Assembly: GCA_946223375.1 (NCBI GenBank)
Contig: CAMICU010000228.1
Span: 1-5,798, forward strand
Reading direction: 5' to 3'
DNA: 5,798 nucleotides
Source of the DNA: an uncultured Stenotrophomonas sp.
GTDB lineage: Bacteria; Pseudomonadota; Gammaproteobacteria; Xanthomonadales; Xanthomonadaceae
Positions 1 through 5,487 of this stretch are shown in pieces. Each line of letters starts with the position of its first letter. The first letter of the stretch is position 1. The translations under genes and the position numbers were made by a program. The notes below the pieces were generated by a model. The model worked only from the letters and a program-made list of their open reading frames with translations, had not been told where the DNA came from and made no database searches.

Positions 1-367
1 GGCCCGGGTTCTCGATGGTGATCGCCAGCAGCGCGTCATCGCCCAGCGCCGACAGCGTGGCCGGCGCATCCTCGCCGTCGCTCAGCTGCGCGATGCCGCG
101 CAGGGTGCCGGCCGAGGTGCATTCGGTGAACAGGGCGCGCAGCGTCGAGCGGCTGCGCAGCTGGATCGACAGCCGGCCGTCGACCTTGGTGTGGCCGGTG
201 AACAGGGCCGAGGCCACGCTGGCTTCGCCCAGCAGGCGTGCCGCGGCGGCGGGATAGTCGCCGTGGGACAGGATTTCACGCCAGCTGCCGCCCAGGCGGA
301 CATGGACGCCGCGCACGCCGGCGTCGGGCAGGAGGAAGCGGACAAGGAGGTCGGAGGTGTCAGTCAT
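1..367 (-). CDS. hslO: Hsp33 redox-regulated chaperone, N-terminal part (cut by window edge)
   Basis: Hsp33 is a cytoplasmic holdase chaperone switched on by oxidative unfolding, protecting proteins from aggregation. The visible 122 residues start MTDTSDLLVRFLLP and contain the family's N-terminal fold signatures: a (V)RG segment at residues 18-20, the conserved HGDYP at 35-39 followed by an LLGEA helix, then FTGHTKVDGRLSIQL at about 56-70 and GTLRGIAQL at about 87-95, which match the order seen in E. coli Hsp33. The C-terminal zinc centre with its four cysteines lies beyond the left edge, so its integrity cannot be judged. An in-frame ATG three codons upstream (374-376) is an alternative start; neither ATG has a clear Shine-Dalgarno, so the choice is uncertain. 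The gene is divergent from mtgA and probably has its own promoter in the short gap between them. Confidence 0.93.
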   Translation of the reverse strand, partial: MTDTSDLLVRFLLPDAGVRGVHVRLGGSWREILSHGDYPAAAARLLGEASVASALFTGHTKVDGRLSIQLRSRSTLRALFTECTSAGTLRGIAQLSDGEDAPATLSALGDDALLAITIENPG

Positions 368-399
368 GAGCGGCATCTGCGCGAGGTGGGGCCGGTGCC

Positions 400-429
400 G
401 GATAATGCGCCGGACAGTGGATTGTGCAA
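400..429. promoter_or_regulatory. Candidate divergent promoter between hslO and mtgA
   Basis: The 74-nt gap between the hslO ATG and the mtgA ATG has one AT-rich core, GATAATG at 401-407. On the plus strand it reads GATAAT, 5 of 6 matches to the sigma70 -10 consensus, and would place an mtgA transcript start near 413. On the minus strand the same core reads CATTAT (407-402, 4 of 6 matches), with a weak TTGCAC -35 candidate at 429-424 and a 16-nt spacer, giving an hslO transcript start near 395. No good -35 is visible for the plus direction. This is motif inspection only. Confidence 0.35.
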
Positions 430-434
430 GGTGG
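428..434 (+). promoter_or_regulatory. Ribosome binding site of mtgA (decides the start)
   Basis: AAGGTGG ends 7 nt before the ATG at 442. It supports that ATG over the in-frame GTG at 424, which lies upstream of this motif and has no purine-rich site of its own. Confidence 0.6.
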
Positions 435-441
435 ATCATCA

Positions 442-1191
442 ATGGGGGCGGAGCAGGCCGAGCGCAAGGCGCAGGCGGTGGCCGGATCGGGTCGCCGGCG
501 GCGCTGGTGGCGGTTGTTATGGTGGGTACCGGCGTTGCTGCTGGTGTCCAGTGTGTTGCAGGTGGTGGTGCTGCGCTTCGTGGACCCGCCGTTCTCCACG
601 GTGATGGTGTTCCGCCAGCTGGAGGCCTGGGGGCAGGGCGACTGGCGCTTCCGCCTGCACTACCAGTGGCGGGACCTGGACCAGATGGCGGCCAGCGTGC
701 CGATCTCGCTGGTGGCGGCCGAGGACCAGCGTTTCCCCGAGCATCATGGTTTCGACCTCAAGGCGATCGAGAAGGCGCGCCGGCACAATGCCGACGGCAA
801 GCGCCTGCGGGGAGCCAGCACGATCAGCCAGCAGACGGCCAAGAACGTGTTCCTGTGGCAGGGCCGCAGCTGGCTGCGCAAGGGCGTGGAGGCCTGGTAC
901 ACGCTGCTGATCGAACTGCTCTGGCCCAAGCAGCGCATCCTGGAGATGTACGCGAACGTGGCCGAGTTCGGCGACGGCATCTACGGCGTGCAGGCGGCAT
1001 CGCAGCGCTACTGGGGCAAGGACGCGGCACGCCTGAGTCCGGCCGAGAGCGCACGGCTGGCGGCGGTGCTGCCGGCGCCGCGCCGCTACAACGCGGCCCA
1101 GCCCGGGCCCTACGTGCAGCGCCGGGCCGCGTGGATCCAGCGGCAGGCACGGCAGCTGGGTGGCGCGGACTATCTGGACGGTGCCGAATGA
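442..1191 (+). CDS. mtgA: Monofunctional peptidoglycan glycosyltransferase MtgA (GT51)
   Basis: MtgA polymerises lipid II into glycan strands on the periplasmic face of the inner membrane; unlike class A penicillin-binding proteins it has no transpeptidase domain. The 249-residue protein has a basic cytoplasmic start (RRRR at 18-21), one membrane anchor at about 24-46, then a complete GT51 domain: EDQRFPEHHG at 94-103 with catalytic Glu94, GASTISQQ at 124-131, KNVFLW at 134-139, RKGVEAW at 146-152 with the second acidic residue Glu150, and ILEMYANVAEFG at 166-177. Length is usual for the family, and all five motifs are intact, so it should be active. The ATG is chosen because of the AAGGTGG site; an in-frame GTG at 424 would add six residues. 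It is followed after 55 nt by a polyprenyl-linked glycosyltransferase gene on the same strand, possibly co-transcribed. Confidence 0.96.
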   Translation: MGAEQAERKAQAVAGSGRRRRWWRLLWWVPALLLVSSVLQVVVLRFVDPPFSTVMVFRQLEAWGQGDWRFRLHYQWRDLDQMAASVPISLVAAEDQRFPEHHGFDLKAIEKARRHNADGKRLRGASTISQQTAKNVFLWQGRSWLRKGVEAWYTLLIELLWPKQRILEMYANVAEFGDGIYGVQAASQRYWGKDAARLSPAESARLAAVLPAPRRYNAAQPGPYVQRRAAWIQRQARQLGGADYLDGAE

Positions 1192-1234
1192 GCCGCGGTG
1201 AGGTTGCCGCGGCCGGCGGGGCGGGTGCTTTGCG

Positions 1235-1240
1235 TAGAAT
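1235..1240 (+). promoter_or_regulatory. -10-like TAGAAT placed for a leaderless glycosyltransferase mRNA
   Basis: TAGAAT matches 5 of 6 bases of the sigma70 -10 consensus and ends 6 nt before the ATG at 1247, so transcription would begin at or next to the A of the start codon. No Shine-Dalgarno is visible before that ATG, which fits a leaderless message. A weak TTGCCG at 1204-1209 is too far upstream (25-nt spacer) to be a normal -35, so the call rests on one hexamer. Confidence 0.35.
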
Positions 1241-1246
1241 CCAGCC

Positions 1247-2266
1247 ATGAGCCACGACGACCGACTCACCCTGCTCATCACCGCGTTCAACGAGCAGGAC
1301 GCACTGCCGCTGCTGCACCCGCGGCTGTGCGCGCAGCTGGACGCGCTGCCCGATATCGACGGCCGCATCCTGTACGTGGATGACGGCAGCAGCGATGCGA
1401 CCTGGGCGCTGATGCAGGAACTGGCCGCCAGCGATGCGCGGGTGGCCGCACTGCGGCTGTCGCGCAACTTCGGCAAGGAGCCGGCGCTGACCGCGGGGCT
1501 GGACTGCGTCGATGCGGGCGCGGTGATCATGCTCGACGCCGACGGCCAGGATCCGCCCGAGCTGATCCCGCAGTTCGTCGCGCTGTGGCGGCAGGGCCAT
1601 GACGACGTTTACGGGGTGCGCCTGGAGCGCGATGGCGATGGCTGGCTGAAGCGGGCCACGGCGGCGGCGTTCTACCGCCTGATCGGGCGCCTGTCGAAGA
1701 CCCCGATCCCGGCCGATACCGGTGATTTCCGGCTGCTTTCGCCGCGCGTGCTGGCCGGCCTGCGCCAGCTGCGCGAACGCCAGCGTTTCATGAAGGGCCT
1801 GTTCGGCTGGGTCGGCTTCCGCCGCGTGGCGCTGCCCTACCGGCGCGCGCCGCGCGTGGCCGGGCGCAGCAAGTTCGGGTTCTGGAAACTGTGGAACTTC
1901 GCGATGGAGGGCATCACCAGCTTCTCCACCGCGCCGCTGCGTGCGGCGACCTACCTGGGATTGCTGACCGCCGCCGGCGCGTTCGGCTTCGGCGCCTGGG
2001 TGGTCGGCAAGGCCGCACTGTATGGCGACCGCGTGGCCGGCTGGCCGACGATGATGGCGGTGATCCTGTTCCTGGGCGGCGTGCAGCTGATCGCGCTGGG
2101 CCTGATCGGCGAGTACCTGGGGCGCCTGTACATGGAGGCCAAGCAGCGGCCGTTGTACCTGGTCGACACCTGGTTGCCGGCGAACGTGGCAGTATCGGCG
2201 CCATCCGCCAGCGCAGGAGAACGCCATGCAGACCGTTCGACAGTTGCTAGGGGCCAAGTCCCCTGA
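1247..2266 (+). CDS. GtrB/DPM1-like polyprenyl-phosphate glycosyltransferase (GT2)
   Basis: This is a family 2 glycosyltransferase of the type that transfers a sugar from a nucleotide donor to a polyprenyl phosphate (undecaprenyl phosphate in bacteria) on the cytoplasmic face of the inner membrane. The GT-A domain shows ITAFNE at 11-16, VDDGSSD at 44-50, DADGQDPP at 97-104 with the metal-binding DxD at Asp97/Asp99, TGDFRLL at 158-164, RQRFMKG at 178-184, GRSKFGF at 206-212 and ITSFSTAPLR at 223-232. Two C-terminal membrane helices follow, at about 233-256 and 267-291, the usual GtrB/YfdH arrangement. The sugar cannot be read from the sequence, and no GtrA-type flippase or acceptor-side transferase is in the window. 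The last 40 residues or so (from about 300) are low in conservation signals, and the final 13 codons overlap the downstream CBS gene. ArnC-like activity is an alternative, but no arn neighbours are present. Confidence 0.88.
   Translation: MSHDDRLTLLITAFNEQDALPLLHPRLCAQLDALPDIDGRILYVDDGSSDATWALMQELAASDARVAALRLSRNFGKEPALTAGLDCVDAGAVIMLDADGQDPPELIPQFVALWRQGHDDVYGVRLERDGDGWLKRATAAAFYRLIGRLSKTPIPADTGDFRLLSPRVLAGLRQLRERQRFMKGLFGWVGFRRVALPYRRAPRVAGRSKFGFWKLWNFAMEGITSFSTAPLRAATYLGLLTAAGAFGFGAWVVGKAALYGDRVAGWPTMMAVILFLGGVQLIALGLIGEYLGRLYMEAKQRPLYLVDTWLPANVAVSAPSASAGERHADRSTVARGQVP
2215..2220 (+). promoter_or_regulatory. Ribosome binding site of the CBS gene, inside the upstream gene
   Basis: AGGAGA ends 5 nt before the ATG at 2226 and lies wholly within the glycosyltransferase coding region. 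It fixes the start of the CBS gene and supports reading the 41-nt overlap as genuine. Confidence 0.75.
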
Positions 2267-2657
2267 GATCCATGCGGTAACGCCGGAAGCGGCGGTGATA
2301 CAGGCCATCCGGGTGATGGCCGAGAAGGGCATCGGTGCGGTGCTGGTGATGGAGGGCCGGCGCCTGGTCGGCATCCTTTCCGAGCGCGATTACGCGCGCA
2401 AGATCGTGTTGATGGACCGCTCATCCTCGACCACGCCGGTGCGCGAGATCATGACCGCCGAGCTGGTCACCGTCGCGCCGACGGTGACGGTCGAGCAGTG
2501 CCTGGAGCTGGTCACCGAGCGTCGCATCCGCCATCTGCCGGTGGTCGATGGCGGCGAGGTGCTGGGCGTGATCTCCATCGGTGACCTGGTCAAGGCGGTG
2601 ATCGAGCAGCAGCGTCACGAGCTGGGCCAGCTGCAGCAGTACATCACCGGCACCTGA
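2226..2657 (+). CDS. Stand-alone tandem CBS-domain protein
   Basis: The 143-residue protein is little more than a pair of CBS domains (a Bateman module), with no fused enzyme, transporter or DNA-binding domain. CBS1 spans about 13-60 and ends in VGILSERDYARKI (48-60); CBS2 spans about 75-128 and contains IMTAELVTV (75-83), RHLPVVDGG (102-110) and LGVISIGDLVK (113-123). A short polar, glutamine-rich helix (about 127-139) ends the protein. Such modules usually bind adenine nucleotides or S-adenosylmethionine and dimerise; the ligand and partner here are unknown. It is preceded by a strong AGGAGA site and overlaps the glycosyltransferase gene by 41 nt, so the two are almost certainly co-transcribed and perhaps translationally coupled. 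A regulatory role toward the glycosyltransferase is possible but is only an inference from position. Confidence 0.92.
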   Translation: MQTVRQLLGAKSPEIHAVTPEAAVIQAIRVMAEKGIGAVLVMEGRRLVGILSERDYARKIVLMDRSSSTTPVREIMTAELVTVAPTVTVEQCLELVTERRIRHLPVVDGGEVLGVISIGDLVKAVIEQQRHELGQLQQYITGT

Positions 2658-2674
2658 GCCGGGGCGGCGGCGCT

Positions 2675-2695
2675 GGCGCTACCTGGCGTAGCGTC
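2675..2695. terminator. Weak hairpin at the convergent gene junction
   Basis: GGCGCTA (2675-2681) can pair with TAGCGTC (2689-2695) as a 7-bp stem with one G-U pair and a 7-nt loop. It sits at the junction of the convergent CBS and AsmA-like genes and overlaps the AsmA stop codon. There is no T-tract on either side, so it is not a classical intrinsic terminator; at most it may stabilise 3' ends or act with Rho. Confidence 0.25.
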
Positions 2696-4640
2696 CGCCG
2701 CAGTCGACATCCTTGCCCGGGCCGGTCTCGATCGTTGCCAGCAGTGCGGCCGGCGGGGTGATGCTGGCCAGGGTGAGCGCGATCGCGCCGCGGATGCCCA
2801 GTGCCTTGAAGTCGGGACGGAACGAGGGGTCCTTGAAGCTGCCGCCGATGCGCAGCGGCGAGCGCAGCGCGAGGATGCTCACGTCCTTGGGGCGTGGCCG
2901 CAGCAGCAGGTCCAGCCGTTCCTGCTTCAGGCTGATGCTGCCTTCGCCCAGGACCAGCGTGTCGGTGGTGTCGAAGGCCATCGAGCGGGTCCGCATCAGC
3001 CCGTCATTGACGGCGAAGTCGGCGAACGCGCAGCGCAGCGGGATCTGCCGGTCGCCGGTGAACAGGAACTTCACCGACTCGGCCACGTCCAGCCCGGCCA
3101 GTTCCATCAACAGGTTGCCGATATGGCCGCGGCCCATGCCCAGGGCGACGTCGCCGCTGCTGCTGCCCAGCATGGCCGCCACCGAGTTGCCGTTGCCGCG
3201 CAGGCGGATGTTGCCGCTGATGCCACCGGAGGCCTGCTCGGCCAGTCTGGCGTCGGGGAACAGCTTGCCCAGCTGCACCGCGCGCACGCTGGCATCCAGC
3301 GCGGTGGCGATCTGCGGGCGGCGTGCATCCATGCGGACCGTGCTGCGGACATGGCCGCCGGCCACGCCGAAGTCCAGCGGCTCCAGCCGCAGCAGGCCAT
3401 CGTCAAGCTTGAGGTGGGCATCCATGTCGTCCAGCGGTAGCGACGGTGCGTTGATGTGCTGGGCCTTCCAGCGGACATCGGCATCCATCGCGCGCAGCTT
3501 GGCCAGGTCGTAGGCCTTGTCCGGCAGCAGCGTGGGGCGTGCGGCCAGGCGGGCGGCCTCGGCCTTCTGCGCGGCGTTGGCCGATTCGTCGCCGCTGGTA
3601 CGCGGCGGCGCACCGACGAAACCGGCCAGGTCGTCGAAATCCAGACGTCGCGAGAGCAGGTTGGCGGTCAGGCGCGGGCGGTGCCCGGCCACGTCGATCT
3701 GCACGTCGCCGCCCAGGTCGCTGTCACCGACGCGGCCGCTGAACTTCTCGTAGTGCCATTGCTGGTGATCGCGCGTGAGCCGGCCGTCCAGGCGATAGGG
3801 CGGCGAGGACGGGATGGCGATGCCGATCAGCGGATACAGATCCTCAAGGTCCTGCCCGGCCAGCTGCAACCGCAGGTCGAACACCTGCAGCTGGAATGGA
3901 TTGGTCAACGTGCCACGCGCGATGGCGTGGGTGGCGCCGGCACGCGCATCGAGGTGGATGCGGAACGGCGCGTCGCTGTTGGCCAGTTCCAGCGGGGACT
4001 CGGTGTCGCCCTGCAGGGTGAAGGCGGCACCGTGCCAGCGGCCCTTGCCCTGCACCTGCAGCGGTGGCGCGTCGCCGGCCCGTTCCGCGGTGCTGCTGTG
4101 CAGGTTCAGCCGTACGTCGGTGCGGCCGGCTTCATCCAGGAAGCGCAGCGTGCCCTGGGTGATGCGCAGGCGCTTGAGCTGCGGTGGCTGGCCGCCACCG
4201 GCGCCGAGGAAATCCCAGTTGCCCGGCGCGTCCTTGCCTGGGCCGGTCTGCAGCAGCACGTCCGGGCGTTGCAGGCGGATTTCCGGCAGCTGCACGCTGC
4301 CGCGCAGCAGCGGCCACAGGCGGACGTCGATTTCCACCCGTTCGGCCCGGGCCATCTGCGCTTGCTCGGCCCACGGGGCGTTGGCGAAGGTAAGCGCGTC
4401 GGCGCGCACGGTGGTGGTGCGGCCGAGTTCCACGTCGAGGTTGCCGATGTGCAGTGCGCGTCCGGTGCGCGCCTGCACCGCGCGCTCCACCGGCCCCTTG
4501 AACCAGTTCCAGTCCCACAGCAGGAACAGCGCGACGAGCACCGCCGCAAACAGGGCCAGCAGGGCCAGGGTGCGCCTGCCGGGGCGTGCGCTGCGCCAGC
4601 GCGGTGCGCGTGGCGTGGGAGAAGGATCGGGAATGCTCAC
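2679..4640 (-). CDS. AsmA-family inner-membrane-anchored periplasmic protein
   Basis: This 653-residue protein belongs to the AsmA family (YhjG-like branch), long bridge-like proteins anchored in the inner membrane and extending into the periplasm, implicated in outer-membrane and phospholipid homeostasis. An arginine-rich cytoplasmic start is followed by one membrane helix at about 24-42, then the typical AsmA N-terminal motif WNWFKGPVERAV (44-55) and GRALHIGNLDVELG (60-73). The middle is beta-rich repeats with a charged, alanine-rich linker near 347-368. The AsmA C-terminal domain covers about 430-625 and includes the characteristic SSSGDVALGMGRGHIGNLL (493-511). Two cysteines, Cys537 and Cys647, may form a periplasmic disulfide. 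The start is a GTG with no clear Shine-Dalgarno; no ATG occurs in frame nearby, and the GTG places the charged tail and helix correctly. It lies 129 nt downstream of trhA on the same strand. Confidence 0.9.
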   Translation of the reverse strand: MSIPDPSPTPRAPRWRSARPGRRTLALLALFAAVLVALFLLWDWNWFKGPVERAVQARTGRALHIGNLDVELGRTTTVRADALTFANAPWAEQAQMARAERVEIDVRLWPLLRGSVQLPEIRLQRPDVLLQTGPGKDAPGNWDFLGAGGGQPPQLKRLRITQGTLRFLDEAGRTDVRLNLHSSTAERAGDAPPLQVQGKGRWHGAAFTLQGDTESPLELANSDAPFRIHLDARAGATHAIARGTLTNPFQLQVFDLRLQLAGQDLEDLYPLIGIAIPSSPPYRLDGRLTRDHQQWHYEKFSGRVGDSDLGGDVQIDVAGHRPRLTANLLSRRLDFDDLAGFVGAPPRTSGDESANAAQKAEAARLAARPTLLPDKAYDLAKLRAMDADVRWKAQHINAPSLPLDDMDAHLKLDDGLLRLEPLDFGVAGGHVRSTVRMDARRPQIATALDASVRAVQLGKLFPDARLAEQASGGISGNIRLRGNGNSVAAMLGSSSGDVALGMGRGHIGNLLMELAGLDVAESVKFLFTGDRQIPLRCAFADFAVNDGLMRTRSMAFDTTDTLVLGEGSISLKQERLDLLLRPRPKDVSILALRSPLRIGGSFKDPSFRPDFKALGIRGAIALTLASITPPAALLATIETGPGKDVDCGGRYAR

Positions 4641-4704
4641 GCGCCCATGCTTGCCCGCCCGCGGTGCACGGCGCGCGAAGCATTCATTGCTGCGGTGTGC
4701 AGGT

Positions 4705-4730
4705 TCCGTTGCCGGAATGTAGGCAACGGA
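4705..4730. other. Perfect 9-bp stem-loop between trhA and the AsmA-like gene
   Basis: TCCGTTGCC (4705-4713) pairs perfectly with GGCAACGGA (4722-4730) around an 8-nt loop. It lies in the 129-nt gap downstream of the trhA stop and about 65 nt upstream of the AsmA-like GTG. No run of T follows on either strand, so it is not a canonical intrinsic terminator. It could be a 3'-end stabiliser or a Rho-assisted terminator for trhA, a structured leader for the AsmA-like gene, or a dyad operator. The rest of the gap is GC-rich with no recognisable promoter. Confidence 0.5.
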
Positions 4731-4769
4731 CGGCGCGCGGCGGCGCGGGGCCGTCGGCGGCGCGGTGGT

Positions 4770-5402
4770 TCAAAGGATCTGCGCGGTGACCGAGACGAAA
4801 TGGCAGACGCTGCCGGCGATCACGAACAAATGCCAGATCGCGTGCGAATACGGCAGCTGTTCACGGTGGTAGAAGATCGTGCCGAGCGTGTAGAACAGGC
4901 CGCCGGCGAACAGCCAGCCGATGGTCCAGCCATCCAGCGAGGCCCACATCGGCTTGATCGCCACGACCACCAGCCAGCCCATGGCGATGTAGATGGCGGT
5001 GGACAGCCGCTTGAAGCGGCCGGTGTAGAACAGCTTGAACACCACGCCGGACAGCGCCAGCAGCCAGATCGCGGTGAACAGGCCCCAGCCCCAGGGGCCG
5101 CGCAGGCCAATCAGGGTGAACGGTGTGTAGGTGCCGGCGATCAGCAGATAGATCGCGCAGTGGTCGAAGATCTTCAGCCGGCCCTTGGCCACCGGATGCT
5201 GGATGGCGTGGTACAGGGTGGAGGCGGTGTAGAGCAGCAGCAGGGCGACGCCGAAGACGATGGCGCTGGCCAGCTGCCAGCCATCGCCGTAGATCGCGGC
5301 CAGGGTGATGAGCACGGCGCCGGCGGCCAGTGCGGTGACGGCGCCCAGGCCGTGGGTCAGGGCGCTGGCGATTTCTTCGCGGATCGAAACAGCAGTGGTC
5401 AT
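4770..5402 (-). CDS. trhA: TrhA/hemolysin III (YqfA, PAQR-like) membrane protein
   Basis: The 210-residue integral membrane protein has seven predicted helices, at about 19-38, 42-62, 79-100, 103-122, 135-150, 158-177 and 188-206. It carries the signature of the hemolysin III/PAQR superfamily: S-x3-H at Ser61-His65 (in STLYH), Asp80 in FDHCAIYLLIAGTYTPF (79-95), and the C-terminal H-x3-H at His187/His191, the set known in PAQR proteins to bind zinc. In bacteria the family has been linked to membrane-energetics and membrane-fluidity homeostasis; haemolysis is a historical name and should not be assumed. The ATG at 5402 is chosen because the family begins just before the helix-1 segment EEIASALTHGLG (9-20), and longer in-frame starts would run back into prfC. 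There is no clear Shine-Dalgarno. It follows prfC by 85 nt on the same strand and may be co-transcribed. Confidence 0.93.
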   Translation of the reverse strand: MTTAVSIREEIASALTHGLGAVTALAAGAVLITLAAIYGDGWQLASAIVFGVALLLLYTASTLYHAIQHPVAKGRLKIFDHCAIYLLIAGTYTPFTLIGLRGPWGWGLFTAIWLLALSGVVFKLFYTGRFKRLSTAIYIAMGWLVVVAIKPMWASLDGWTIGWLFAGGLFYTLGTIFYHREQLPYSHAIWHLFVIAGSVCHFVSVTAQIL

Positions 5403-5459
5403 GTGCGCGGGAGGCCGCGGGCTGGGGGAGGCCCGGTGCCCGCTATCATCCCCCGGTTG

Positions 5460-5479
5460 GCCGGCGCGTGCACGCCGGC
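5460..5479 (-). terminator. GC-rich hairpin after prfC, no T-tract
   Basis: GCCGGCG (5460-5466) pairs with CGCCGGC (5473-5479) as a perfect 7-bp GC stem with a 6-nt loop, starting 8 nt past the prfC stop codon. The downstream minus-strand bases contain no T-run, so termination would be partial or Rho-dependent and read-through into trhA is possible. Confidence 0.4.
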
Positions 5480-5487
5480 ACCGCGAC

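Noticed and set aside
424..441. GTG at 424 as the mtgA start, adding six residues.
   Set aside because: The AAGGTGG ribosome site lies downstream of it and is correctly spaced for the ATG at 442; no site precedes the GTG.
357..1250. A 297-codon plus-strand frame overlapping hslO's start and all of mtgA.
   Set aside because: The mtgA frame contains every GT51 motif; this one has only glycine/alanine/arginine-rich sequence.
517..1530. A 337-codon minus-strand frame opposite mtgA and the start of the glycosyltransferase.
   Set aside because: No recognisable family; it spans two real genes on the other strand and their gap.
824..2374. A 516-codon minus-strand frame opposite mtgA, the glycosyltransferase and the CBS gene.
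   Set aside because: It crosses three well-supported genes and their gap, and its product is low-complexity with no domain. It is a GC-driven shadow.
4705..4730. The hairpin as a Stenotrophomonas GTAG-type palindromic repeat.
   Set aside because: GTAG occurs at the loop/stem edge (4719-4722) and not at the outer terminus as in that repeat family, and no second copy is visible in the window.
4770..5402. trhA as a haemolysin/virulence gene.
   Set aside because: The hemolysin III name is historical; the sequence shows a PAQR-like seven-helix membrane protein and no toxin features or virulence neighbours.
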